Shown here: in pieces, positions 9,580 to 17,839 of the stretch | Layout of the letters: the number at the start of each line of letters is the position of its first letter | How positions within the stretch are numbered: the stretch's first letter is position 1 | Source of the DNA: Mesonia sp. HuA40 | GTDB lineage: Bacteria; Bacteroidota; Bacteroidia; Flavobacteriales; Flavobacteriaceae | Reading direction: 5' to 3' | NCBI RefSeq assembly: GCF_008017835.1 | Contig: NZ_VRLT01000029.1 | Coordinates: 248,001 to 312,000, forward strand | Length of the DNA: 64,000 nucleotides | Made by a program: the position numbers and the translations under genes | The notes under the pieces: model-generated | Database searches by the model: none | Seen by the model: the letters and a program-made list of their open reading frames with translations, nothing else | What the model was told of the DNA's origin: nothing

Positions 9580-9801
9580 TTATTTTAACACCCCTAATAA
9601 GGCTGCTACTACACCAAATAACGCCACCCCTTCTACAAGAGCTGCCGCAATAATCATTGCTGTTTGGATTTTGTTTGCTGCTTCTGGTTGACGAGCGATA
9701 GCCTCCATTGCGGCTGCACCAATCTTACCAACACCAAATGCTGCTCCAAAAACTGCTAATCCAGCTCCTAAAGCTGCCAATCCTACATATAATAATTCCA
9801 T
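9580..9801 (-). CDS. atpE: ATP synthase F0 subunit c
   Basis: The 73-residue product has two membrane helices with the Gly/Ala-rich first helix (GLAALGAGLAVFGAAFGVG), the RQPE polar loop (residues 37-40) and the ion-carrying Glu57 in AAALVEGVALFG. The usual Na+ ligand pattern is not evident, so H+ coupling is likely (inference). It assembles as the membrane rotor ring. The gene follows atpB by 33 nt and is followed by a strong stem-loop. Confidence 0.97.
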   Translation of the reverse strand: MELLYVGLAALGAGLAVFGAAFGVGKIGAAAMEAIARQPEAANKIQTAMIIAAALVEGVALFGVVAALLGVLK

Positions 9802-9834
9802 AGTAAAAAAAATTAAAAAATTAAAAAATTAAAA

Positions 9835-10920
9835 TTAATGATGTTCATGTTCTTCAACGGCCACTCCAATAAAAAGGGCCGATAGCATGGTAAAAATAAA
9901 AGCTTGTAAAAATGCTACTAATAGCTCTAATACCATTATAAATAAGGCGAATGGAACCGAAATTCCGGCTACACCTACATTTTCTAAAATAAAAATTAAG
10001 CCTAATAAACTTAAAATAATAATATGCCCCGCCGTGATATTCGCAAATAGACGTATCATTAAGGCAATTGGTTTTATGAATAAACCAATCAACTCAATTG
10101 GTGCTAATAATATTTTAACAGGCACTGGTACACCGGGCATCCAGAATATATGCGCCCAGTAGTCTTTATTACCGTTGATTAAGATCAAAATCAGGGTAAA
10201 TAATCCTAAAGCAACCGTAACCGAAATATTTCCAGTAACGTTTGCTGCCCCAGGCAAAAGCCCTAATAAATTGGTAATCCAAATAAAGAAAAATACGGTT
10301 AGTAAGAACGGCATAAATTTCATATACTTTTTCTTACCAATATTTGGTATTGCGATGTCATCACGAACAAACAAAACCAATGCTTCCAAGGCATTATTAA
10401 GGCCCTTTGGCGCTTTGTCGCTCTTTTTATGGTGACGCGCTAGACTAAAGAAGAAAATCAGCATTACTATTACCGTTAAAAACATAGCCGCTACGTTTTT
10501 GGTTACCGATAAATCAGTTGGAGCTGCAGCATTATTAGGGTAATGGTCTTCGCCAAAACTTAGTTTTTCTTCACCTGCATTAAGTTGATAAATTGTCTCG
10601 TGATAATTAACAAAGCGCTTACCGTCTTTCTCTACCACAACTTCGCCTTCAATATCGTGATGAAATTCACTAGACATAAAAGAAACCACTCCGTCTTCAG
10701 TATAAAGAATTACGGGTAATGGCAAGGTGTATGAGTTATCACCACTTCCTAAAAAGTGCCATCCATGCGCATCGCCAATATGATGCATTATCATGTCTGT
10801 AGGGTTAAACTGCTTTTCAGCTTCAGAATTTGATTCTTTAGCCAATGAGTTAAAAGGGATCGCAGTTAAGGTTATTGCTAGTGCAATTAGAAACTTAAAC
10901 GATTTAAATGTTGTCATCAT
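9835..10920 (-). CDS. atpB: ATP synthase F0 subunit a, with secreted N-terminal extension
   Basis: The 361-residue product is about 100 residues longer than E. coli subunit a. The extra part is N-terminal: a signal-peptide-like segment (residues 1-27) and a His- and acid-rich extracytoplasmic domain (about 28-135). The canonical a-subunit core follows, with the essential Arg290 in IRLFANITAGHI and a His-rich tail (EEHEHH). The extension is usual in Bacteroidota and its function is not established. It is the first gene of the operon and has a -7 promoter element about 40 nt upstream. Confidence 0.96.
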   Translation of the reverse strand: MMTTFKSFKFLIALAITLTAIPFNSLAKESNSEAEKQFNPTDMIMHHIGDAHGWHFLGSGDNSYTLPLPVILYTEDGVVSFMSSEFHHDIEGEVVVEKDGKRFVNYHETIYQLNAGEEKLSFGEDHYPNNAAAPTDLSVTKNVAAMFLTVIVMLIFFFSLARHHKKSDKAPKGLNNALEALVLFVRDDIAIPNIGKKKYMKFMPFLLTVFFFIWITNLLGLLPGAANVTGNISVTVALGLFTLILILINGNKDYWAHIFWMPGVPVPVKILLAPIELIGLFIKPIALMIRLFANITAGHIIILSLLGLIFILENVGVAGISVPFALFIMVLELLVAFLQAFIFTMLSALFIGVAVEEHEHH

Positions 10921-10960
10921 AGCTGATCAACTTAATGGATTGCGCTTAAAAAATTTTGTG

Positions 10961-10968
10961 CAAAGATA
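10961..10968 (-). promoter_or_regulatory. atp operon promoter, Bacteroidota -7 element
   Basis: The minus strand reads TATCTTTG, an exact match to TAnnTTTG, about 40 nt before the atpB start. The inverted repeat AGTCTTTT / AAAAGACT (10968-10975 with 10987-10994) lies directly upstream of it and could be a regulator site. A -33 TTG is not obvious. The rest of the 183-nt atpB-recJ gap shows nothing further. Confidence 0.6.
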
Positions 10969-11103
10969 GTCTTTTATAACTTATTTAAAAGACTTGTAAT
11001 TAAATTTTTTATACAGGCTGTAAGACAATACTAGATGAAGCGTATTTTTGGTTTAAGGACTTCGTTTTCAGTTAACAAGAATTAAATGGAGTTACAGGTT
11101 GGC

Positions 11104-12804
11104 CTAATTCCTGAAGTCCAAATCTCTTAGCTTGAGTTGAAGAGTGGTTTGGCCGTTCCATTCGTTTTCTTCTAAGCTATAAACTGCAGAGCAGCTTTTT
11201 GCCTTCCGTAGGTTATGGTGGTACTTACCTAAATTAAATCCTATCCCAGAAAAGATATAGGTACTGCCCCTTTGGTTAAGACTGCATTTAAGGTGATTTT
11301 TATCTGCTCCTACTTGTTTAGAAAACCCATTTTCTTTTAAATTTTCAGTCATAAAGATTGGGGCCGGATTTCCTGGACCGAAAGGCGCAAATTGGCTCAG
11401 GATTCTATAAAATTTTGGAGTTACTGATTTGAAATCTAGTTTTAAATCGATGTTTATTTCGGGTTCTAATAATTTTGGGTTGATTTGCTGTTGTACGACT
11501 TGTTCAAATTTTTGTTTAAAAAGGCTGTAATTCTCTTCTTTCAAGGTTAGGCCTGCAGCATATTTATGGCCTCCAAACTGCTCAATAAAATCTTGACAGG
11601 CCTCTAAAGCCGCATATAAATCAAATCCATTTACAGATCTCGCCGAGGCGGCTAATTTTTCTCCGCTTTTTGTAAACACTAAAGTGGGTCTGTAATAGGT
11701 CTCGGTCAAACGCGATGCCACTATTCCTATTACTCCTTTGTGCCAATTTTTTTGATAAACTACTGTGGTTGTTCTTTCTTCTTCTTTTAAACTTTTTATT
11801 TGACTTAGTGCCTCTTGAGTTATTTTTTTATCTGTTTCTCGACGGTCTTGGTTAAATCTATCAATGGCTTGAGCCATTTCTTGTGCTTCTTTTGGGTCGG
11901 TTGTAAGCATTAGATCCACCGCGCGTAAGGCGTGTTCCATTCTTCCTGCAGCATTTATTCGGGGTGCAATGATAAATACAACATCGGTTATGCTTAGATT
12001 TTTTTTATTGATTTCTTTAATAATTGCTTGGAAACCAACACGAGGCGAGCTGTTGATCACTTGCAAACCATAATAAGCTAAAATTCTATTTTCTCCTGTT
12101 ATGGGTACAATATCTGCGCCAATAGCTGTAGCTACAAGATCTAAATAGGGGGTTAAAAATTCTATACCTCTACCTTGGTTTTTTTCTAAAGCTTGTATTA
12201 ATTTGAAACCAACTCCACATCCGCAAAGTTCTTTATAAGGGTAATTACAATCGGGTCGTTTAGGATTTAAAACGGCAGCTGCTTTTGGTATTTCGGGTCC
12301 TGGTCTGTGGTGATCGCAAATAATGAAGTCTAACCCTTTCTTTTGCGCATAGTCTACCTTATCTACCGCTTTGATACCACAATCTAAGGCAATAATTAAA
12401 TCGAATTCATTATCGTGTGCAAAATTAATACCTTGATAAGAAATACCATAACCTTCTTTGTACCTATCAGGGATATAACAAACTACATTTTCTGTATAAT
12501 TGCGTAAATAAGAACTCATTAATGCAACACTTGTAGTACCATCTACATCATAATCTCCGTATACAAGAATTCTTTGATTAAGCTTTATGGCTTGTTCAAT
12601 TCTGTTTACAGCGATATCCATGTCTTGCATTAAAAATGGGTCGTGCAGGTCGGCTAGGCTTGGTCTAAAAAAAGCTTTGGCTTGCTCAAAATTTTCAATT
12701 CCGCGCTGAACCAATAAAGTGGCAATATTCTGGTCTACTTGAAGTGCCTCTTGTAGTTGTTTGACCTTATCAATATCGGGTATTGGTTTTAATGTCCAGC
12801 GCAT
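11104..12804 (-). CDS. recJ: Single-stranded-DNA-specific 5'-3' exonuclease RecJ
   Basis: The 566-residue product has the normal length for RecJ. The DHH phosphoesterase motifs are present: YGDYDVDGTTS at residues 82-92 (motif I), ALDCGI near 139, DHHRPGP at 164 (motif III) and the DHHA1 signature region APRINAAGRMEHA near 281. GGHKYAAGLTL near 410 lies in the DHHA1 domain. It degrades ssDNA with Mn2+/Mg2+ in recombination and mismatch or base-excision repair. It lies 24 nt after the UDG-family gene, so the two repair genes probably form one unit. Confidence 0.97.
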   Translation of the reverse strand: MRWTLKPIPDIDKVKQLQEALQVDQNIATLLVQRGIENFEQAKAFFRPSLADLHDPFLMQDMDIAVNRIEQAIKLNQRILVYGDYDVDGTTSVALMSSYLRNYTENVVCYIPDRYKEGYGISYQGINFAHDNEFDLIIALDCGIKAVDKVDYAQKKGLDFIICDHHRPGPEIPKAAAVLNPKRPDCNYPYKELCGCGVGFKLIQALEKNQGRGIEFLTPYLDLVATAIGADIVPITGENRILAYYGLQVINSSPRVGFQAIIKEINKKNLSITDVVFIIAPRINAAGRMEHALRAVDLMLTTDPKEAQEMAQAIDRFNQDRRETDKKITQEALSQIKSLKEEERTTTVVYQKNWHKGVIGIVASRLTETYYRPTLVFTKSGEKLAASARSVNGFDLYAALEACQDFIEQFGGHKYAAGLTLKEENYSLFKQKFEQVVQQQINPKLLEPEINIDLKLDFKSVTPKFYRILSQFAPFGPGNPAPIFMTENLKENGFSKQVGADKNHLKCSLNQRGSTYIFSGIGFNLGKYHHNLRKAKSCSAVYSLEENEWNGQTTLQLKLRDLDFRN

Positions 12805-12828
12805 TTTTATGGATTTGAACAGATAAAG

Positions 12829-13395
12829 TTACAAAACTTTATGCTGTATATATTGTCTTATATAAGGAATTGCATCTTTTTCGAACCAAGGGTTTTTGCT
12901 TCGCCAAAATCGGTTTACGGGAGAAGGATGTGGTAAAGGTAAATATTGAGGAAGGTAATCTTTATAATTTTCAACCTTTTGGGTTAAATTTTTTTTTGCG
13001 CCAAGGTAATATTTACATGCGTGCGCCCCAATGAGTATTTTTAAAGGTTGTTTTTTAAAAGCGCTCAATATGCTTTTGTGCCACAAAGGCGCGCATTCTT
13101 TTCTAGGCGGTAAGTCACCAGTTTTGGCTTTGCCAGGATAACAAAAGCCCATGGGCATCACGCCAAAGTTATCGGTATTATAAAATTGCTCTTCTGAAAC
13201 CTCAAGCCATTCTCTTAATTTTCTGCCACTAGGATCGTTCCAATCAATACCGGTGTTGTGAACAGCTCTTCCTGGAGCCTGACTTATCAACAGAATTTTT
13301 GTATTTTGATTGAAGCGTACTATGGGTTTGGCACCAAGGGGTAAATTTTTTTCGCAGAAGGTACAAGAACGAATATCTTTTAATAAGTCTTTCAT
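12829..13395 (-). CDS. Uracil-DNA glycosylase superfamily protein
   Basis: The 188-residue product has the UDG-superfamily elements: an N-terminal segment LISQAPGRAVHNTGIDWNDP (residues about 35-55), the F/Y contact region (YNTDNFGVMPMGFCYPGK) and the C-terminal PHPSPVNRFW loop. The CTFC pair near residue 11 resembles the first half of an Fe-S site, but a complete four-Cys set is not clear. It probably removes uracil or acts on related lesions. The exact UDG family is uncertain. It is divergent from the membrane protein at 13439 and upstream of recJ. Confidence 0.8.
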   Translation of the reverse strand: MKDLLKDIRSCTFCEKNLPLGAKPIVRFNQNTKILLISQAPGRAVHNTGIDWNDPSGRKLREWLEVSEEQFYNTDNFGVMPMGFCYPGKAKTGDLPPRKECAPLWHKSILSAFKKQPLKILIGAHACKYYLGAKKNLTQKVENYKDYLPQYLPLPHPSPVNRFWRSKNPWFEKDAIPYIRQYIQHKVL

Positions 13396-13399
13396 AAAG

Positions 13400-13407
13400 C
13401 AAAGCTA
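13400..13407 (-). promoter_or_regulatory. Promoter -7 element for the UDG-recJ unit
   Basis: The minus strand reads TAGCTTTG, an exact TAnnTTTG match. Only 4 nt separate it from the ATG at 13395, so the transcript should be leaderless or nearly so. Confidence 0.5.
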
Positions 13408-13413
13408 TTTAAT

Positions 13414-13421
13414 TACTTTTG
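13414..13421 (+). promoter_or_regulatory. Promoter -7 element for the 13439 gene
   Basis: TACTTTTG matches TAnnTTTG, 17 nt before the ATG at 13439. It sits back to back with the minus-strand element at 13400-13407, so the two divergent promoters overlap. Confidence 0.5.
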
Positions 13422-13438
13422 AAAAACCATAAACAATT

Positions 13439-13852
13439 ATGCAACAAGATACCTTAGAATTTAAGCAAATTAACCTTTTAATTTTAGGTTTGTTGATACT
13501 AGTTGGGGGCTTACTTTTACTCCTTGGTTTGCTAGGGTATGTTCTTAGTGATAGCATTATTTACCTATACATTATAATACTAGGTAATCTATTGTTAATC
13601 ACTAGTTTCTTTCTTATGCGATTGCGGGAACATCAAGTTCTTTATGACCCTATTTTTATCCGCTTTAAGCTTAGAAATTATGAAAAGCAAAAAATTAAAA
13701 TAACCGATATTAAATCTGCATATCTTCAGGATGATGAGCTAGTTTTGCTGTTGAATCTGGAGAAGAAACATTTTTTTTTAACATCTTATCCAAAGGAAGA
13801 CCGAGTGGCACTTATAGATTTAATAAAAGCACTTATAGCACAAGCCGATTAA
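13439..13852 (+). CDS. Small two-helix membrane protein, unknown function
   Basis: The 137-residue product has two closely spaced hydrophobic helices (about residues 12-35 and 38-60) followed by a soluble C-terminal domain with alternating beta-type residues (about 65-137). No known motif is recognised. The layout resembles small PH-like or YcxB-like membrane proteins, but that is only a shape comparison. Its 3' end overlaps the convergent rsmI gene by 4 nt. Confidence 0.7.
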   Translation: MQQDTLEFKQINLLILGLLILVGGLLLLLGLLGYVLSDSIIYLYIIILGNLLLITSFFLMRLREHQVLYDPIFIRFKLRNYEKQKIKITDIKSAYLQDDELVLLLNLEKKHFFLTSYPKEDRVALIDLIKALIAQAD

Positions 13853-14523
13853 GAGGTTTTTCCTGCAACTATGAGAACTATTTCGCCTTTGGGTGGTTTC
13901 TCGGTATAATGTTTGGTTAATTCTGTTAAACTGCCTCTTTGAGTTTCTTCGTGCATTTTTGAAATTTCTCTCGAAATACTGGCTAATCGCCCTTCTCCTA
14001 GGTGTTCGGCAAGATGGTTTAGGGTCTTAAGCAACTTATGAGGAGATTCATAAAATACCATTGTTCTAGTTTCTTCGCTTAAAAACTTTAAGCGGGTTTG
14101 TCTTCCTTTTTTGACGGGTAAAAAACCTTCGAACACAAACTTGTCATTTGGTAATCCGCTATTGACTAATGCGGGAACAAAAGCCGTAGCTCCTGGTAGA
14201 CAGTCTACTTCTATGCCGGCCTCAATACAAGCTCGGGTGAGCAGGAAACCAGGGTCAGAAATGGCAGGTGTGCCCGCGTCGCTAATGAGTGCGGCGGTTT
14301 CACCATTTAAAATACGATCAACTATTTTGGCTGTAGTTTTATGTTCATTATGCATATGATGGCTATGCATGGGAGTGCTTATTTCGAAATGTTTTAGAAG
14401 TTTACCGCTTGTTCTTGTGTCTTCAGCTAAAATAAAATCGACCGTTTTTAAAATCCGTAAAGCTCTTAAGGTAATGTCTTCTAAATTTCCGATAGGGGTA
14501 GGAACTAGAAATAATTTACTCAT
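13849..14523 (-). CDS. rsmI: 16S rRNA (cytidine-1402 2'-O)-methyltransferase RsmI
   Basis: The 224-residue product has the tetrapyrrole-methylase-type SAM fold with the RsmI signatures PTPIGNLEDITLRAL (residues 8-22), AEDTRTSGKLL (34-44) and ISDAGTPAISDPG (about 79-91), and a FYESPHK motif near 157. It 2'-O-methylates C1402 of 16S rRNA in the decoding centre. The start codon overlaps the stop of the upstream gene (TAATG), so translation is probably coupled. It is slightly shorter than the E. coli enzyme, lacking some C-terminal sequence. Confidence 0.96.
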   Translation of the reverse strand: MSKLFLVPTPIGNLEDITLRALRILKTVDFILAEDTRTSGKLLKHFEISTPMHSHHMHNEHKTTAKIVDRILNGETAALISDAGTPAISDPGFLLTRACIEAGIEVDCLPGATAFVPALVNSGLPNDKFVFEGFLPVKKGRQTRLKFLSEETRTMVFYESPHKLLKTLNHLAEHLGEGRLASISREISKMHEETQRGSLTELTKHYTEKPPKGEIVLIVAGKTS

Positions 14524-15386
14524 TATATAAATTTATTTTCAATTGCATTCATAAAGCGTGATTCTATTTCTTCTTTGTTTTCCCAATGGTTATAGTCGGG
14601 TTTTACTTGTTCTTGAAGAAAACTATGCGCTTCTTGCCAATGCTCTAAGGTGTTAAGTTGAGAAATCACGCGATTATAATCGTTTGCATCGCCATCAAAC
14701 AAATGTTTGATGTAGGCCAAACGGTCATTTAAACCAATCTGTATGCCTTGTTTCAAACGTTGATTGAGTGATTTTTTCTGTTCAACTTGGTTGTTGTGTG
14801 TTTTTTTAGGTTCAAATTCGGCCAACTCGCTTCCAAAAAGCATCTCTTGTTTTGGTAAAGACTGCTCTTTTTTTGTAGGGGCTGGTTGGTTGGTTTTTTC
14901 TTGTTCTTTTGTGGTGCTTATTGGTTCAAATTGAGGTAATTCATCAAAATGAACTCCAAAATCTGTGGTGTTTTCTTCGTTTTTAAGGCTAGCCTCTGTT
15001 TCAACTTTCTCTTGGTTAATTGATTTTGAAGTTTCAGATGTTTTTAAATCTGATGTGTTTTCTTCTTTTTGGGAGTCTTTTTTTGACTCAGTACTATCTT
15101 TATGATCAGATTCTGAAGTTTTCTCAATGGGCTGTTCTTGGCTGGTTGGGGTGATTTTTGTTTGGGTCTGGGTAGATTCATCAAATCTTGCCAAGCGTTC
15201 TTCAACCTGAGATTTACCAATTGTAGGTTGGTGACCTTGAAAATGTTTTTCGGTAAAAGAAAGCACGCTTAGTTTTTCATGCAATTCTGCGCTAATTGCT
15301 TTTAACTCGTGCACATCTGCTCTGTTTCGTAATTGTAAAATACGGTGTGCAAGACTCATTAACTCGGCTTCTAGTTGCTTTTTCAT
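14523..15386 (-). CDS. Conserved protein of unknown function, low-complexity middle
   Basis: The 287-residue product has an ordered helical N-terminus (residues 1-50), a long hydrophilic region rich in Glu, Lys, Ser, Thr and Gln (about 55-205), and an ordered helical C-terminal domain (about 210-287, LNQRLKQGIQIGLNDRLAYI). There is no signal peptide or membrane segment, so it should be cytoplasmic. Proteins of this build occur next to rsmI in Flavobacteria (family knowledge). I know of no tested function. It is coupled to rsmI through TAATG. Confidence 0.75.
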   Translation of the reverse strand: MKKQLEAELMSLAHRILQLRNRADVHELKAISAELHEKLSVLSFTEKHFQGHQPTIGKSQVEERLARFDESTQTQTKITPTSQEQPIEKTSESDHKDSTESKKDSQKEENTSDLKTSETSKSINQEKVETEASLKNEENTTDFGVHFDELPQFEPISTTKEQEKTNQPAPTKKEQSLPKQEMLFGSELAEFEPKKTHNNQVEQKKSLNQRLKQGIQIGLNDRLAYIKHLFDGDANDYNRVISQLNTLEHWQEAHSFLQEQVKPDYNHWENKEEIESRFMNAIENKFI

Positions 15387-15449
15387 AACTTTCTTTATAA
15401 GTTTATTTATGCGGTGGTATTTTTATTAATTTTACTTTAAGAAAAAAGA

Positions 15450-15457
15450 CAAAAATA
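15450..15457 (-). promoter_or_regulatory. Promoter -7 element for the 15386-rsmI unit
   Basis: The minus strand reads TATTTTTG, an exact TAnnTTTG match, about 63 nt before the start at 15386. It lies between the divergent tdk and 15386 genes. Confidence 0.4.
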
Positions 15458-15489
15458 TATCCCATTAATTAAAGGCTGAAAAATACAAA

Positions 15490-16134
15490 ATGTTTCTTGA
15501 AAATACAGTAAATCACGAAGAGCAATTTGGTTGGATTGAGGTTATTTGCGGTAGTATGTTTTCTGGTAAGACCGAAGAGTTGATAAGAAGATTAAAGCGC
15601 GCCCAATTTGCCAAACAAAAAGTTGAAATTTTTAAACCTGCCGTTGATACACGGTATGATGATCATTTTGTGGTATCTCACGATGAAAACGAAATACGGT
15701 CTACGCCGGTGCCTGCAGCTGCGAATATTCGCCTTCTAGCCGATGGTTGTCAAGTAGTAGGCATTGATGAAGCTCAATTTTTTGATGATGAAATTGTAAG
15801 CGTTTGCAATGATTTGGCCAATAAAGGAATAAGAGTGGTAGTTGCTGGATTAGATATGGATTTTAAAGGTAATCCTTTTGGTCCTATGCCTAATTTAATG
15901 GCCACCGCAGAATATGTGACTAAAGTACATGCGGTTTGTACGCGTACGGGAAACCTGGCGCAATATAGTTTTCGCAAAGCTGCTAGTAAAGATTTAGTGT
16001 TACTGGGAGAAACCTTAGAATACGAACCCCTAAGTCGGGCGGCTTATGTAAAGGCGATGCGAGAACAAAAGAAAAGAGAAGATTCGTCTATAATTGATAA
16101 TGAAATAAGTACAGACCAAGAGCCCTTAAAATAA
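15490..16134 (+). CDS. tdk: Thymidine kinase
   Basis: The 214-residue type II thymidine kinase has the P-loop GSMFSGKT (residues 21-28), the Mg/phosphate site DEAQFFD near 94 and the thymidine-binding lasso [14 protein letters not shown]. It phosphorylates thymidine for dTTP salvage. The zinc ribbon seen in many type II kinases is degenerate: only one Cys (in AVCTRTGNL) remains and the second Cys pair is missing. The protein has a charged C-terminal extension of about 20 residues. It is followed 7 nt later by alr, so the two are probably co-transcribed. Confidence 0.95.
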   Translation: MFLENTVNHEEQFGWIEVICGSMFSGKTEELIRRLKRAQFAKQKVEIFKPAVDTRYDDHFVVSHDENEIRSTPVPAAANIRLLADGCQVVGIDEAQFFDDEIVSVCNDLANKGIRVVVAGLDMDFKGNPFGPMPNLMATAEYVTKVHAVCTRTGNLAQYSFRKAASKDLVLLGETLEYEPLSRAAYVKAMREQKKREDSSIIDNEISTDQEPLK

Positions 16135-16141
16135 TGTAGGA

Positions 16142-17242
16142 ATGATAGGAGAAACAGTATTAGAAATAAATTTAAAGTCTTTAGCACATAATTTTGAATA
16201 TTTAAAAAGCAAAATTAATTCTAGTACCAAAGTAATGGGCGTTGTTAAGGCCTTCGCTTATGGGAGCGAAGCAGGGGAAGTAGCGCTTAAATTACAAGAT
16301 TTGGGTATAGATTTTTTTGCCGTAGCCTATACAAATGAAGGGGTTAAATTAAGAGAGGTGGGAGTTACCCAACCTATTTTGGTGCTTCATCCGCAATCTA
16401 TGCATTTTGAGACCCTACTACAAAACTGTCTTACTCCTAGCATTTATAGTAAATTTGTACTTGATCAATTTATCGCTTCCGCGGAAGCGCATAAACAAAA
16501 AAATTACCCTATACACCTAAAATTGAATACCGGCTTTAATCGTTTGGGTTTTGCCAATAAAGAGTTGGATGGGGTGATTAAAAAGTTAAAAACCTCTAAG
16601 GCTGTTCAGGTTGAGGGCATTTATTCTCATCTAGCGGCCAGTGAAGACTTAGAAGAGAAAGAATTTTCCCGTTCACAGATCTATAAGTATGAGGCAATGA
16701 GTGAGCAATTAATCAATCAATTGGGATATAAGCCTTTAAAGCATTTGTGTAATACTAGTGGTATATTAAATTACCCAGAAGCGCACCATGATATGGTTCG
16801 CACAGGTATTGGTTTGCATGGTTATAGTAATGACTTTGCGGTTGATGCTGCACTTAAGCCTATAGCTACTTTAAAAACAATAATTTCACAGATTCATGAA
16901 GTGCAACCAGGTGAATCTGTAGGGTATAATCGCAAATTTATAGCAGAAAAATTTACTAAGACAGCAACCCTCCCTCTCGGTCACGCCGATGGGATTAACC
17001 GAATTTATGGAAAGGGCAAAAATTATGTTTCTATAAATGGAGAGAAAGCACCCATCATAGGAAGCGTTTGTATGGATATGATTATGATAGATGTTACCCA
17101 TATTAATTGCAAAGAGGGCGATGAGGTAATTGTTTTTGGCCCCGAATTAAGTGCTGAAGTATTTGCTAATTTGGCAGGTAGTATATCTTATGAACTGATT
17201 ACTTCGGTATCTCAACGCATTAGGCGCAAAATTATACATTAA
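16142..17242 (+). CDS. alr: Alanine racemase
   Basis: The 366-residue fold-type III PLP enzyme has the PLP lysine Lys36 in VVKAFAYGS and the second catalytic base Tyr in ESVGYNRKF (about residue 261). It has the HLCNTSGI and MVRTGIGLHGY motifs of the barrel and the C-terminal VCMDMIMIDVT segment. It interconverts L- and D-alanine for peptidoglycan. It is a stand-alone Alr with no fused MurF domain and lies directly after tdk. Confidence 0.96.
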   Translation: MIGETVLEINLKSLAHNFEYLKSKINSSTKVMGVVKAFAYGSEAGEVALKLQDLGIDFFAVAYTNEGVKLREVGVTQPILVLHPQSMHFETLLQNCLTPSIYSKFVLDQFIASAEAHKQKNYPIHLKLNTGFNRLGFANKELDGVIKKLKTSKAVQVEGIYSHLAASEDLEEKEFSRSQIYKYEAMSEQLINQLGYKPLKHLCNTSGILNYPEAHHDMVRTGIGLHGYSNDFAVDAALKPIATLKTIISQIHEVQPGESVGYNRKFIAEKFTKTATLPLGHADGINRIYGKGKNYVSINGEKAPIIGSVCMDMIMIDVTHINCKEGDEVIVFGPELSAEVFANLAGSISYELITSVSQRIRRKIIH

Positions 17243-17288
17243 ATTCAAATTTTTTATTAAATTGCTTTATTAACCTTAATTAAATAGT

Positions 17289-17708
17289 ATGAGTTTTTTT
17301 AGCGATTTTAAGAAGTTCCTTATGAAAGGAGACATTGTAGCACTGGCCACAGCGGTGGTTATTGGTGCTGCCTTCAAAACCATTGTTGATTCTGTGGTTA
17401 AAGATGTAATAACGCCAATAATTGGTGTAATTACAGGGGGTACAGATTTTACCCAAAAATTCATTGCTTTAGATGGGGCAACTTATGCGAGTCTAGAGGC
17501 TGCTAATGAAGCCAACGCAGCAGTAATTACCTATGGTAATTTAATTCAAGCAATTATTAATTTTATAATTGTAGGTTTGTTTATTTTCTTGTTTTTAAGA
17601 GCTTATGAGAAAACAAAGAAGAAAGAGGAGGCAAAACCAGCAGCACCCAAAGGCCCTAGTCAAGAAGAGTTGCTTATTGAGATAAGAGACGAGCTGCGTA
17701 AAAAATAA
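17289..17708 (+). CDS. mscL: Large-conductance mechanosensitive channel MscL
   Basis: The 139-residue product has an N-terminal amphipathic helix ([15 protein letters not shown]) and TM1 ([21 protein letters not shown]), where the Gly/Ala constriction pattern is clear. A periplasmic loop, TM2 (about residues 75-97) and a charged C-terminal helix follow. It is a homopentameric pressure valve in the inner membrane. It lies 46 nt after alr and ends in a strong terminator. Confidence 0.97.
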   Translation: MSFFSDFKKFLMKGDIVALATAVVIGAAFKTIVDSVVKDVITPIIGVITGGTDFTQKFIALDGATYASLEAANEANAAVITYGNLIQAIINFIIVGLFIFLFLRAYEKTKKKEEAKPAAPKGPSQEELLIEIRDELRKK

Positions 17709-17740
17709 GGTTTATTCTTAATTAAACAGTAGATAATTTG

Positions 17741-17778
17741 AAACCCTAAAAACCAGATTTTTAGGGTTTTTTGTTTTT
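17741..17778 (+). terminator. Intrinsic terminator after mscL
   Basis: A perfect 12-bp stem AAACCCTAAAAA / TTTTTAGGGTTT (17741-17752 with 17758-17769) with loop CCAGA is followed by TTTTGTTTTTT. It closes the tdk-alr-mscL run. Confidence 0.9.
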
Positions 17779-17806
17779 TAAAAGTAAACGAAAATTTGTA
17801 AAATAG

Positions 17807-17814
17807 TATATTTG
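17807..17814 (+). promoter_or_regulatory. asd promoter, -7 element
   Basis: TATATTTG is an exact TAnnTTTG match 25 nt before the asd ATG and just downstream of the mscL terminator. No -33 TTG at good spacing was found. Confidence 0.5.
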
Positions 17815-17839
17815 CTCGCATAACCCCAAATAAAATACA

